The notes: a model not told the origin generated them from the sequence alone. DNA of 11,536 nt from an uncultured Lachnospiraceae bacterium (GCA_947651335.1 CANSYV010000014.1:1-11536), one strand, 5' to 3'. Shown: positions 1 through 7,842, counted from the first letter of the stretch. Translations and numbers: made by a program.

Positions 1-6
1 AGTAAG

Positions 7-15
7 GGAGAGAGG
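7..15 (+). promoter_or_regulatory. Ribosome binding site of hutU
   Basis: A purine-rich GGGAGAGAGG-like stretch lies just before the ATG at 19, with GGAG ending 7 bases upstream of it. It supports the ATG at 19 over the in-frame ATG at 46, whose nearest GGAG is about 12 bases away. Only 18 bases precede the gene, so no promoter can be judged. Confidence 0.6.
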
Positions 16-18
16 CTT

Positions 19-2040
19 ATGAATAATCTGGAGATCGGAAATGCGATGACAATCAAACTGGATGCGGTTTTGCCAGAATATCCGGTTTTTAAAGAGGGTA
101 TCCGCAGAGCGCCCAAAAGGGAACTGACTTTGAATAAGAGGGAGATCAAGCTGGCAGTAAAGAACGCGCTGCGTTACGTTCCGGAAGAACTGCACGAAGA
201 ACTTGCCCCGGAATTTCTGGACGAGCTGCTGACCCGGGGAAGAATTTACGGGTATCGGTTTATGCCCAAAGAAAGGATATACGGAAAGCCCATTGATGAA
301 TATAGAGGAAAATGTATAGAGGGAAAAGCGTTTCAGGTTATGATTGACAATAATCTGGACCATGAGATTGCCCTGTATCCATATGAGCTGGTGACATATG
401 GGGAGACAGGACAGGTGTGCCAGAACTGGATGCAGTACCAGCTGATTAAAAAATATCTGGAAGAACTCACAGACGAGCATACGCTGGTGGTTATGTCCGG
501 CCATCCCATGGGACTGTTTAAATCCCAGAAGACAAGTCCAAGGGTCATCATCACCAACGGCCTGATGATCGGGATGTTCGACAATCCCCAGGACTGGGCC
601 AAGGCCACAGCCATGGGCGTATCCAGCTACGGACAGATGACAGCGGGGGGCTGGATGTATATTGGACCCCAGGGGATTGTCCACGGCACCTTCAATACCC
701 TTCTAAACGCAGGGAGGAAGATTCTGGGAATTCCGGACGATCAGGATCTGGCGGGACACCTGTTCGTCACATCCGGACTTGGCGGCATGAGCGGCGCCCA
801 GCCAAAGGCCGTGGAAATAGCAGGCGGTGTGGGAATTATCGCTGAGGTGGATCAGTCCAGGATAGAGACCCGGCACAGCCAGGGATGGGTTTCTGAGATT
901 GTGGAAGCTCCTGGGGAAGCGTTTGACCTGGCAGAAAAATATATGAAAAAGAAAGAATCTGTCTCCATCGCTTTCCACGGAAATATTGTTGACCTGCTGG
1001 AATACGCAGTGGAAAAAAATATCCATATTGAACTGCTGTCTGACCAGACTTCCTGCCACGTACCCTATGACGGAGGTTACTGTCCCCAGGGGCTGGACTT
1101 TGAAGAGAGAACCCGGATGCTGGCGGAAGATAAAGAGAAGTTCCGCAGTCTGGTGGATGAAACTCTGGTGAAACATTACCATTTAATCAAGACCCTGGTG
1201 GAAAGGGGAGCTTATTTCTTTGACTACGGCAATTCTTTTATGAAGGCGGTATTTGACGCCGGGGCAAAAGATATTGCGAAAAACGGCGTGGACACCAGTG
1301 AGGGATTTGTTTTCCCCTCTTATGTGGAGGATATTCTGGGACCGGAGCTGTTCGATTATGGATATGGTCCCTTCCGCTGGTGCTGTCTCAGCGGAAAACC
1401 GGAGGATCTGCGCAAAACAGACCATGCGGCTATGGAAATCATCAATCCGGAAAGAAGAGGACAGGACCGGGATAATTATATCTGGATTCGGGATGCGGAA
1501 AAGAATGGCCTGGTGGTGGGTACTCAGTGCCGTATCTTGTATCAGGATGCACTGGGAAGAAGAGACATTGCGCTGAAGTTCAATGAGATGATCAGAAACG
1601 GGGAGATCGGCCCGGTGATGCTGGGACGGGATCATCACGATACCGGAGGGACTGACTCTCCATACCGGGAGACATCCAACATTTATGACGGCAGCAATAT
1701 CACCGCGGATATGGCGGTACAGTGTTATGCGGGAAATGCCGGAAGGGGTATGTCTCTGGTAGCTCTCCACAACGGCGGCGGCGTGGGAATCAGCAAGTCC
1801 ATCAATGGCGGATTCGGCATGGTCTTAGACGGCAGCGAACGGGTGGATGAGATTCTCAAATCGGTGATTCCCTGGGATACCATGATTGGCGTTGCCAGAA
1901 GAAGCTGGGGCAGGTGCAGCCATTCCATGGAAACTGTGGCAGAGTACAATCAGACAAGGAATGGAGAGGATTACATCACCCTGCCGTATCTGGCCAGCGA
2001 CCAGCTCATAGAAGAAGTCTGCAAAGATGTGGAGTTATAG
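19..2040 (+). CDS. hutU: Urocanate hydratase (urocanase), long form
   Basis: Cytoplasmic NAD+-dependent enzyme (EC 4.2.1.49) that adds water to urocanate to give 4-imidazolone-5-propionate, the second step of histidine breakdown. Urocanase-family landmarks are visible in order: SGHPMGLF (160-167), the glycine-rich NAD+ segment GLGGMSGAQ (253-261), DQTSCHVPYDGGY (342-354), GYGPFRW (448-454), GRDHHDTGGTDSPYRET (536-552) and HNGGGVG (584-590). At 673 aa it is clearly longer than the roughly 550-560 aa enzymes of Pseudomonas and Bacillus, and it resembles the long form known from animals (UROC1, about 676 aa). In the region of the classical FQGLPxRICW signature it reads VVGTQCRILY (499-508), so the signature cysteine position is Leu507; a different cysteine is at 504. 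Its stop codon lies inside the ribosome binding site of hutI, 12 bases before that start, which suggests coupled expression. Family assignment is secure. Confidence 0.97.
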   Translation: MNNLEIGNAMTIKLDAVLPEYPVFKEGIRRAPKRELTLNKREIKLAVKNALRYVPEELHEELAPEFLDELLTRGRIYGYRFMPKERIYGKPIDEYRGKCIEGKAFQVMIDNNLDHEIALYPYELVTYGETGQVCQNWMQYQLIKKYLEELTDEHTLVVMSGHPMGLFKSQKTSPRVIITNGLMIGMFDNPQDWAKATAMGVSSYGQMTAGGWMYIGPQGIVHGTFNTLLNAGRKILGIPDDQDLAGHLFVTSGLGGMSGAQPKAVEIAGGVGIIAEVDQSRIETRHSQGWVSEIVEAPGEAFDLAEKYMKKKESVSIAFHGNIVDLLEYAVEKNIHIELLSDQTSCHVPYDGGYCPQGLDFEERTRMLAEDKEKFRSLVDETLVKHYHLIKTLVERGAYFFDYGNSFMKAVFDAGAKDIAKNGVDTSEGFVFPSYVEDILGPELFDYGYGPFRWCCLSGKPEDLRKTDHAAMEIINPERRGQDRDNYIWIRDAEKNGLVVGTQCRILYQDALGRRDIALKFNEMIRNGEIGPVMLGRDHHDTGGTDSPYRETSNIYDGSNITADMAVQCYAGNAGRGMSLVALHNGGGVGISKSINGGFGMVLDGSERVDEILKSVIPWDTMIGVARRSWGRCSHSMETVAEYNQTRNGEDYITLPYLASDQLIEEVCKDVEL

Positions 2041-2044
2041 GAGG
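2039..2044 (+). promoter_or_regulatory. Ribosome binding site of hutI, overlapping the hutU stop
   Basis: A perfect AGGAGG begins on the second base of the hutU TAG stop codon and lies 8 bases before the hutI ATG at 2053. A ribosome ending hutU therefore covers the hutI initiation region, which favours translational coupling. Confidence 0.75.
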
Positions 2045-2052
2045 CGGACCGG

Positions 2053-3300
2053 ATGAATAAATGTTTGATACGCCATGCGTCGGAGCTGGTAACCTGCAGG
2101 GGAAAAGCACCCAGGCGCGGTGGTGAAATGAATGATGCCGGCATAATCAAAGACGGCGCGGTGCTCATGTGCGATGACAAAATTGAAGCGGTGGGGACTA
2201 CCAGCCAGGTGGAGGCAGGCATCAATCTGGAAGAATGCCAGATTATTGAGGCTCAAGGCAGGACTGTGCTGCCTGGGTTTGTAGATTCTCATACACATTT
2301 TATTTTCGGAGGCTTCCGCGCCGATGAATTCGCCTGGAGAATGAAGGGGGACAGTTATATGTCCATCATGGAGCGGGGCGGGGGAATCAACGCCACGGTG
2401 ACAGCCACACGCCAGGCCAGCCAGGAAGAGCTGGCGGCACTCGGCAGAGAAAGGCTGGATGCCATGCTGGAATTTGGCGTGACTACAGTGGAGGGAAAGA
2501 GCGGCTATGGCCTGGACTGTGAGACGGAGCTTCGCCAGCTGCGGGCAATGAAACAGCTGAACGAGACCCATCCTATAGATATTGTCCCCACATTTTTAGG
2601 CCCCCACAGTGTGCTTCCCGAATATAAAGGGCGCCAGCGGGAATTTCTGGATAAACAGATAACAGAAGTGCTGCCCTTGGTAAAGGCTGAGAATCTGGCG
2701 GAATTTGCAGATATATTTTGTGAGGACAATGTATTTTCCGTAGAGGATTCCAGATATTATCTGAACCGGGCAAAAGAGATGGGATTCAAACTGAAACTTC
2801 ACGCGGACGAGATGGTTCCATTGGGCGGCGCGGAGCTTGCGGCAGAGGTGGGCGCCGTGTCAGCGGATCATCTGCTGCAGGCTTCTGATGAGGGCATCCG
2901 CCGGATGGCTGAAAAGGGAGTCATCAGCACCCTTCTTCCTGCCACGGCATTCTGCCTGAAAGAGCCATTCGCCCGGGGGCGGAAGATGATTGATGAGGGG
3001 TGCGCGGTGGCCATTGCCTCGGATTTGAACCCGGGAAGCTGTTTTACCAATTCCATTCCTCTTTTAATTGCTCTGGGCTGTATCTATATGCAGCTGTCCA
3101 TCGAAGAAGTGATCACCGCTCTGACCATTAACGGGGCGGCGGCTGTGGGCAGGGCCGATACAGTGGGAAGTCTGGAGCCGGGGAAAAAGGCGGATGCGGT
3201 CATATTAAAATATCCGTCCATCCAGTACCTTCCCTATCACACAGGAATCAATCTGGTACAAACTGTATTGAAAAACGGCAAAGTTGTTTATCAAAAATAA
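2053..3300 (+). CDS. hutI: Imidazolonepropionase
   Basis: Amidohydrolase-superfamily metalloenzyme (EC 3.5.2.7) that opens the ring of 4-imidazolone-5-propionate to give N-formimino-L-glutamate in the cytoplasm. At 415 aa it has the usual family length. Metal and catalytic residues are visible at the positions known for the Bacillus enzyme or one off: H80 and H82 in DSHTHF, H250 in KLHADEM with E253 as the likely catalytic acid/base, H273 in SADHLL, and D324 in ASDLNPGS. The N-terminal 60 or so residues and the end (LEPGKKADAVIL) form the composite beta-sandwich typical of amidohydrolases. The gene follows hutU by 12 bases and precedes ftcD by 14. Its product is the substrate of FtcD, so the order of genes follows the order of reactions. 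Nothing is truncated, and I see no reason to suspect another amidohydrolase activity. Confidence 0.97.
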   Translation: MNKCLIRHASELVTCRGKAPRRGGEMNDAGIIKDGAVLMCDDKIEAVGTTSQVEAGINLEECQIIEAQGRTVLPGFVDSHTHFIFGGFRADEFAWRMKGDSYMSIMERGGGINATVTATRQASQEELAALGRERLDAMLEFGVTTVEGKSGYGLDCETELRQLRAMKQLNETHPIDIVPTFLGPHSVLPEYKGRQREFLDKQITEVLPLVKAENLAEFADIFCEDNVFSVEDSRYYLNRAKEMGFKLKLHADEMVPLGGAELAAEVGAVSADHLLQASDEGIRRMAEKGVISTLLPATAFCLKEPFARGRKMIDEGCAVAIASDLNPGSCFTNSIPLLIALGCIYMQLSIEEVITALTINGAAAVGRADTVGSLEPGKKADAVILKYPSIQYLPYHTGINLVQTVLKNGKVVYQK

Positions 3301-3314
3301 GGAGCAGGAAAAGC

Positions 3315-4208
3315 ATGGACAGAATTATAGAATGTGTGCCAAATTTCAGCGAAGGCAGGGATTTGGATAAAATAGAAAAAATCGTGGACAGTTTCCGGGG
3401 AAAAGAAGGGGTAAAGCTGCTTGATTACACCTCAGATAAAGACCACAACAGAAGTGTTGTGACTGTCATCGGAGAGCCGGAGCCTCTGCGTGACGCCATG
3501 GTAGAAGCCATTGGAAAAGCCGTGGAACTCATTGATATGACGAAACATGAAGGACAGCATCCCCGCATGGGATGTGTAGATGTGATTCCCTTTATCCCTA
3601 TCCGGGGAGTGACAGTGGAGGACGCGGACCGGATTGCGAAAGAGACGGCAGCAGCGGCGTCGGAGAAATTCGGCCAGCCGTTTTTCCTGTATGAAAAATC
3701 CGCGTCAGCCCCCCACCGTGAGAATCTCGCCAAAGTCCGCCAGGGGCAGTTTGAGGGCATGGCGGAGAAAATGAAAGACCAGGAAATGTGGAAGCCGGAT
3801 TTTGGGCCAGATACCATTCATCCCACAGGCGGCGTGACAGCCATTGGCGCGAGAATGCCCCTGATTGCGTACAACATTAACCTTGATACCCCTCAGGTGG
3901 AAATTGCCCAGAAAATCGCGGACAGAATCCGTCACCTGAAAGGAGGCTTCCGCTATTGCAAAGCCATGGGTGTGATGCTGGAAGACCGGGGAATTGCCCA
4001 GGTATCTATGAATCTTACCGATTACACAAAAACCGCTGTGTATACCGTGTTCGAGACTGTGCGCATGGAAGCCCGCCGTTACGGGGTGAACGTGCTGGGA
4101 AGCGAGGTAGTGGGATTGATTCCTGTGCAGGCCATGGTGGACTGTGCGGAGTATTACCTGGGAATTGAGAACTTTGACCCCGGACAGGTGCTGGAGACCC
4201 GCTTATAA
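3315..4208 (+). CDS. ftcD: Glutamate formimidoyltransferase
   Basis: Transfers the formimino group of formiminoglutamate to tetrahydrofolate, releasing L-glutamate (EC 2.1.2.5). The protein is a stand-alone 297 aa formiminotransferase, equal to the N-terminal half of the animal bifunctional FTCD. It begins RIIECVPNFSEGRD, carries QHPRMGCVDV with H82 at the position of the catalytic histidine described for the porcine enzyme, and has HPTGGVTAIGAR at 169-180. The ATG at 3315 has GGAG at 3301-3304, 10 bases upstream. The second half of the animal protein is encoded by the next gene, fchA, 17 bases downstream. Having this enzyme rather than a formiminoglutamate hydrolase (HutG) or deiminase (HutF) means the one-carbon unit goes to folate. 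The glutamate it releases is the substrate of the mutase encoded further along. Confidence 0.96.
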   Translation: MDRIIECVPNFSEGRDLDKIEKIVDSFRGKEGVKLLDYTSDKDHNRSVVTVIGEPEPLRDAMVEAIGKAVELIDMTKHEGQHPRMGCVDVIPFIPIRGVTVEDADRIAKETAAAASEKFGQPFFLYEKSASAPHRENLAKVRQGQFEGMAEKMKDQEMWKPDFGPDTIHPTGGVTAIGARMPLIAYNINLDTPQVEIAQKIADRIRHLKGGFRYCKAMGVMLEDRGIAQVSMNLTDYTKTAVYTVFETVRMEARRYGVNVLGSEVVGLIPVQAMVDCAEYYLGIENFDPGQVLETRL

Positions 4209-4215
4209 AAGGAGG
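4209..4215 (+). promoter_or_regulatory. Ribosome binding site deciding the fchA start
   Basis: AAGGAGG lies 10 bases before the ATG at 4226. An in-frame ATG at 4217 is only one base from this site and cannot be used efficiently with it, so the later ATG is the better start. Confidence 0.7.
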
Positions 4216-4225
4216 AATGTGTGTT

Positions 4226-4855
4226 ATGAAGGATATGACGATTGAGGCTTTTGCTTCTATGACGGCTTCTGGGGAGCCTGTGCCGGGAGGGGGAAGTATC
4301 TCAGCCCTGGCAGGGGCCCTGGCGGCGGCTCTGGCGGAAATGGTGGCCGGACTTACCATAGGAAAGAAGAAATACGCGGACGCGGAAGGGGAGATGGTAA
4401 AGGCAGTTCCGGTTATGAAGGCTTTGAGGGCACAGCTGCTGGCGGATATCCGCAGGGACAGCGAATCCTTTAATCTGTATATGCAGGCATTGAGTCTGCC
4501 GAAAGGAACAAAAGAGGAGCAGGCGGCCAGGAAAGCGGCTATGCAGAATGGGCTGAAGGAAGCGGTGAAGGTACCCCTCTCCGTGGCAAAAGCGGCGGCG
4601 GAGATTCTGCCTGCTGCCAGACTGATGATTGAAAAGGGAAATAAGACAGCCGAGACAGACGGCCTTGTGGCTGCCATGATGGCCAGGACAGGAGTGCTGG
4701 GTGCTTTGTTTAATGTAAAAATCAACCTGGCTTCTATTGAAGATGAAACATTTACAAAAGAAATCAGAGAACAGGTGTCCCGTCTGGAGCAGGAGGCTGT
4801 GAAAATGGAACGGGAAATCCTGGAATTATCGATTGTGGGAAAAGGGGTTCTGTAA
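4226..4855 (+). CDS. fchA: Formimino-tetrahydrofolate cyclodeaminase
   Basis: Converts 5-formimino-tetrahydrofolate to 5,10-methenyl-tetrahydrofolate with release of ammonia (EC 4.3.1.4). It is the stand-alone counterpart of the C-terminal domain of animal FTCD. From the ATG at 4226 the protein is 209 aa, the usual length for the family. The N-terminal signature SGEPVPGGGSISALAGALAA contains the conserved glycine cluster (G21-G23, S24). The rest is an alanine-rich, largely helical protein, as expected for the helical-bundle cyclodeaminase fold. An ATG at 4217 would add three residues (MCV) but starts almost inside the ribosome binding site. The gene directly follows its partner ftcD and ends only 5 bases before citD. 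Together ftcD and fchA turn formiminoglutamate into glutamate, ammonia and a folate one-carbon unit that clostridia can use for biosynthesis or ATP-yielding formate release. Confidence 0.95.
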   Translation: MKDMTIEAFASMTASGEPVPGGGSISALAGALAAALAEMVAGLTIGKKKYADAEGEMVKAVPVMKALRAQLLADIRRDSESFNLYMQALSLPKGTKEEQAARKAAMQNGLKEAVKVPLSVAKAAAEILPAARLMIEKGNKTAETDGLVAAMMARTGVLGALFNVKINLASIEDETFTKEIREQVSRLEQEAVKMEREILELSIVGKGVL

Positions 4856-4860
4856 AGAAG

Positions 4861-5124
4861 ATGGAAATCAGGAAAAACGCGGCGGCCGGTACGCTGGAAT
4901 CTAGCGATATCTTCATCTGTGTGGAGCCGTATGACCAGCTGAGCGTGCAGATTCAGTCAGTGGTGCAGGAGCAGTATATGGAGGCAATCCACCACACGGT
5001 TTTTCAGGTGTTGGAAGAATTTGGAGTCAAAAGCGGGAAGATACGGGTCAATGACAGGGGGGCTCTTGACTGTGTGATTCGTGCCAGAATGGAGACAGCT
5101 ATCCGCAGAGGAGGAAGCAGATGA
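4861..5124 (+). CDS. citD: Citrate/citramalate lyase acyl carrier protein (gamma subunit)
   Basis: Small acyl carrier subunit of the citrate lyase family. It carries the phosphoribosyl-dephospho-CoA arm, on which the substrate is processed as a thioester. The sequence AAAGTLESSDI near the N-terminus matches the attachment motif, and S14 is at exactly the position of the modified serine in Klebsiella CitD. Later residues DRGALDCVIRARMETA match the conserved C-terminal region. At 87 aa it is about ten residues shorter than the enterobacterial protein, because the C-terminal tail is short. The ATG at 4861 lacks a strong ribosome binding site (an AAGGGG-like stretch is about 12 bases upstream and AAGAAG directly adjoins it), so it may depend on translation of fchA, which ends 5 bases before. 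It overlaps citE by 4 bases. In this operon the natural substrate is probably citramalate, not citrate (inference from context). Confidence 0.93.
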   Translation: MEIRKNAAAGTLESSDIFICVEPYDQLSVQIQSVVQEQYMEAIHHTVFQVLEEFGVKSGKIRVNDRGALDCVIRARMETAIRRGGSR

Positions 5125-5999
5125 TGAGAAGGACCATGCTGTTTTTGCCGGGAAACGCACCAAATATGCTGATCAATGGGGATGTGCTGGGTGCGGACAG
5201 TATTATTTTTGACCTGGAAGATGCTGTGGCGCCGGATGAGAAGGATGCGGCGAGGATACTGGTGAGGAACACCCTGAAATATCAAAAACCCACTGCCTGC
5301 GAGACGATTATCCGGATCAATCCGCTGGATACACAGGAGTGGAGGGCGGACCTAGAGGAAGTGATCCCATGCAGGCCGGATTTGATTATGCCGGCAAAGG
5401 CTGGATGCGGACAGGATATAAAAGTAGTTGCGGATTACATGGCGCAGATTGAGGAACAGGCGGGAATCCAGGTGGGAAGTACGGGGATTCTTCCCCTGGT
5501 GGAGACCGTGCTGGGTGTGGAGAAAGCATTTGAGATAGCCTCTGCCCACAGGCGGGTGGCAGGTCTTTTTCTGGGAGGAGAAGATCTCACCGCGGATTTG
5601 CACTGCAAAAGGACTAAGGAAGGCCAGGAGATTTTCTATGCGCGCAGCCGCATTGTGTGCGCGGCAAGGGCCTGCGGACTGGACGCCTATGACACCCCCT
5701 TTACCGATGTGGAGGATATGCAGGGGCTGGTGAAAGACAGCCAGCTTGCAAGAAGCCTGGGATTTTCCGGGAAAGCGGTGATTTCTCCCAGGCATGTGGA
5801 GACGGTGAACGCAGTGTTTTCCCCTGCTCCGGAAGAAATCCAATATGCCCGTGATGTGGTGGAAGCTATCGAGGAAGGAAAACGCCAGGGAAAAGGCGCG
5901 GTTTCCTTAAGGGGCAAGATGATCGATGCCCCCATTGTAAAGAGGGCCATGCAGATTCTGGATATGGAAAGGCAGATGATGGGAGGTGATTTTCAGTGA
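5121..5999 (+). CDS. citE: Citrate/citramalyl-CoA lyase beta subunit
   Basis: HpcH/HpaI aldolase-family lyase subunit. In a citramalate lyase complex it would cleave the citramalyl thioester to pyruvate and the acetyl thioester (EC 4.1.3.25 type); in citrate lyase it releases oxaloacetate. At 292 aa it has the normal CitE length. It starts RRTMLFLPGNAPNML, followed by IIFDLEDAV (28-36), RINP with R65, and MPAKAG with K93. E128 (in LVETVLG) and D155 (in GGEDLTADL) are the likely Mg2+ ligands by family pattern, followed by SGKAVISPRHVETVN. The start overlaps the citD stop (ATGA); AGGAGG at 5109-5114 serves either of two adjacent ATGs at 5121 and 5124. The end overlaps the GTG start of citF by 4 bases. 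Homology alone cannot separate citrate from citramalate as substrate; the surrounding mutase and ammonia-lyase genes favour citramalate. Confidence 0.94.
   Translation: MMRRTMLFLPGNAPNMLINGDVLGADSIIFDLEDAVAPDEKDAARILVRNTLKYQKPTACETIIRINPLDTQEWRADLEEVIPCRPDLIMPAKAGCGQDIKVVADYMAQIEEQAGIQVGSTGILPLVETVLGVEKAFEIASAHRRVAGLFLGGEDLTADLHCKRTKEGQEIFYARSRIVCAARACGLDAYDTPFTDVEDMQGLVKDSQLARSLGFSGKAVISPRHVETVNAVFSPAPEEIQYARDVVEAIEEGKRQGKGAVSLRGKMIDAPIVKRAMQILDMERQMMGGDFQ
5982..5990 (+). promoter_or_regulatory. Very strong ribosome binding site of citF
   Basis: GGAGGTGAT is a full match to the complement of the usual bacterial 16S rRNA 3' end. Its last base is 5 bases before the GTG start of citF. It lies inside the last codons of citE and probably compensates for the non-ATG start. 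Confidence 0.8.
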
Positions 6000-7399
6000 G
6001 TAAGCTGGTGAGTTCTTTAAAGGAAGCAATTATTGCCGCAGGTCTGAAAGATCATATGACGATTTCCTTCCACCATCATCTCAGGAACGGGGATTATGTG
6101 CTGAATATGGTGCTTGCAAAAGCTGCCGAAATGGGAATCCGGGACTTGAATGTCAATGCCAGTTCCCTGTTTGATGTCCACGAGCCTGTGATCGGCCATA
6201 TAAAAAATCAGGTGGTAACCGGTCTGGAAGTCAATTATATGGGCCAAAAAGTGGGCAGAGCCATCTCCGAAGGGATTCTGGAAAAACCGGTGATATTCAG
6301 AAGCCACGGAGGAAGGGCCGGGGATATGGAAAATGGGTCCGCGAAAGTGGATATCGCATTTATCGCGGCTCCCTGTGCGGATAACATGGGGAATATGAGT
6401 GGAAAATACGGCCCTTCCGCCTGCGGCTCTCTGGGTTATGCCTTCTCGGATGCCATGTATGCGGATAAAGTTGTGGTAATCACAGATTATCTGGTTCCTT
6501 ATCCTCTCCAGGACTGCTCGATTCCGGAAGGGTATGTGGACTATGTGGTCTGTGTAGATAAAATCGGAGACGCATCCAGGATTGTGTCTGGAACCACCAG
6601 GATTACCCGGGACCCGGTGGGGCTTCGGATTGCCTGGCTGGCCTCTCAGGTAGTAAAACATTCCGGGTATTTAAAGGACGGATTTTCTTTCCAGACAGGA
6701 GCCGGGGGTGCCTCTTTAGCGGTGGCAAAATATGTGGAAGAAATGATGGAGAAGGAGAAGATCACAGGGAGCTTCTGCATGGGGGGCATCACTGGATATC
6801 TGGTGTCCATGATGGAAAAGGGTTATTTTGAGACCATTTTGGATGTACAGTGCTTTGATTTGTCCGCTGTGGCCTCTATCCGGGAAAATAAAAGGCACCG
6901 GGAAATTTCAGCCAGCAGATATGCCAGCCCTGCGGCAAAAAGCAGTGCGGTGGACAGCCTGGATGTGGTGATCTTAGGAGCCACCCAGGCAGATACGGAC
7001 TTTCATGTGAATGTGCACACAGATTCCAATGGAAATATTATGGGAGGCTCCGGAGGACACAGCGACACTGCTCAGGGCGCCAAGCTGTCTATTGTGGCGG
7101 CTCCCCTTATCCGGGCCAGGCTTCCGCTGATTGCGGACAAAGTTTTGTGCAGGTCCACGCCAGGGGAGACCATTGATGTGATTGTGACCCAGAGGGGGAT
7201 CGCCGTCAATCCCAGAAACCAAGAACTCCGGGAAACCCTGGTGAGGGCAGGTCTCCCGGTGAAAGACATACAGGAATTGAAAAAAATTGCGGAAGACATG
7301 GCGGGGGTTCCCAAAGAAGTGGCCTGCAAAGGCCGGACCGTTGCCAAAGTGCTGTACCGGGACGGGACACTACTCGACACCATTCAGGCGAAATCATAA
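5996..7399 (+). CDS. citF: Citrate/citramalate lyase alpha subunit (ACP transferase)
   Basis: Alpha subunit of the citrate lyase family. It swaps the acetyl group on the acyl carrier protein for the substrate (citrate EC 2.8.3.10; citramalate EC 2.8.3.11), producing free acetate. Strong family landmarks include [19 protein letters not shown] near the start, [27 protein letters not shown] (229-243) and GGSGGHSDT (350-358), and the end is collinear with CitF. The protein has 467 residues, while enterobacterial CitF has about 510; the missing part is the N-terminal stretch of about 45 residues before the LKEAI helix. This is not a mis-called start: an in-frame TGA at 5987-5989 blocks any extension. 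Translation starts at GTG 5996, overlapping the citE stop, behind a GGAGGTGAT site. The 26 bases to glmS form the largest gap in the window. Confidence 0.94.
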   Translation: MSKLVSSLKEAIIAAGLKDHMTISFHHHLRNGDYVLNMVLAKAAEMGIRDLNVNASSLFDVHEPVIGHIKNQVVTGLEVNYMGQKVGRAISEGILEKPVIFRSHGGRAGDMENGSAKVDIAFIAAPCADNMGNMSGKYGPSACGSLGYAFSDAMYADKVVVITDYLVPYPLQDCSIPEGYVDYVVCVDKIGDASRIVSGTTRITRDPVGLRIAWLASQVVKHSGYLKDGFSFQTGAGGASLAVAKYVEEMMEKEKITGSFCMGGITGYLVSMMEKGYFETILDVQCFDLSAVASIRENKRHREISASRYASPAAKSSAVDSLDVVILGATQADTDFHVNVHTDSNGNIMGGSGGHSDTAQGAKLSIVAAPLIRARLPLIADKVLCRSTPGETIDVIVTQRGIAVNPRNQELRETLVRAGLPVKDIQELKKIAEDMAGVPKEVACKGRTVAKVLYRDGTLLDTIQAKS

Positions 7400-7425
7400 A
7401 GGCCAGGAAAGGAGCATACAAAAAG

Positions 7426-7842
7426 GTGGACAAGAAGAAATTAGTAATCGGGGTAATTGGCTCTGATGTGCATGCAGTGGGAAATAAAATCCTGTTTCAC
7501 GCATTTACTGCCGCGGGATTTGAGGTTATTAACCTTGGGGTAATGGTGTCCCAGGAAGAATATATCGCGGCGGCCATTGAGACCGGGGCGGATGCCATTG
7601 TGGTTTCTTCTCTTTACGGTCACGGAGAACTGGACTGCAGAGGGCTGCGGGATAAATGCGACGAGGCAGGGCTGGCAGGCATTCTGTTGTATGTGGGCGG
7701 AAATATTGTAGTGGGCAAGCAGCCTTTTGAAGAGGTGAAAAAGCGGTTCCACGCTATGGGATTTGACAGGGTTTTCGGCCCCGGCACTCCGCCGGAGACT
7801 ACCATAGACGCATTAAAAGAAGACTTGGGAGTGATGGAATGA
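7426..7842 (+). CDS. glmS: Glutamate mutase (methylaspartate mutase) S subunit
   Basis: Small cobalamin-binding subunit (also MutS, component S) of adenosylcobalamin-dependent glutamate mutase (EC 5.4.99.1), which converts L-glutamate to (2S,3S)-3-methylaspartate. It should not be confused with glucosamine-6-phosphate synthase or the DNA mismatch protein of similar names. At 138 aa it matches the Clostridium tetanomorphum protein (137 aa) closely. The base-off/His-on B12 motif DxHxxG is present as D14, H16, G19, with H16 the axial cobalt ligand. [13 protein letters not shown] (S61 region) and YVGGNIVVG (89-97) complete the Rossmann-like B12 fold. The start is a GTG with AAAGGAG at 7408-7414, 11 bases upstream. 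It overlaps glmL by 4 bases (ATGA). Its partner GlmE is two genes downstream. Confidence 0.97.
   Translation: MDKKKLVIGVIGSDVHAVGNKILFHAFTAAGFEVINLGVMVSQEEYIAAAIETGADAIVVSSLYGHGELDCRGLRDKCDEAGLAGILLYVGGNIVVGKQPFEEVKKRFHAMGFDRVFGPGTPPETTIDALKEDLGVME

Noticed and set aside
1183..1770. 195-codon open frame on the - strand inside hutU
   Set aside because: Covers the most conserved catalytic part of urocanase in reverse; explained by the base composition of that gene.
4217..4225. Earlier ATG start for fchA adding three residues
   Set aside because: It begins one base after AAGGAGG, too close for initiation; the ATG at 4226 has a normal 10-base spacing and gives a family-typical N-terminus.
4015..4725. 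Long open frame (236 codons) on the - strand across ftcD and fchA
   Set aside because: It lies wholly opposite two clearly recognised genes, is low-complexity (Ala/Ser/Pro-rich, as expected from reading alanine-rich coding DNA backwards) and resembles no family I know.
6017..6661. 214-codon open frame on the - strand inside citF
   Set aside because: Antisense to a strongly conserved region of CitF, with a composition typical of a reversed coding frame and no family motifs.
4861..7399. Treating citDEF as a citrate fermentation cluster
   Set aside because: No citrate carrier, oxaloacetate decarboxylase or citrate two-component regulator is adjacent, while genes feeding citramalate formation flank it.
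7400..7425. Possible promoter, terminator or cobalamin riboswitch between citF and the B12-dependent mutase genes
   Set aside because: The gap is only 26 bases, has no inverted repeat or T run, and is far too short for a cobalamin riboswitch; it holds just a ribosome binding site.
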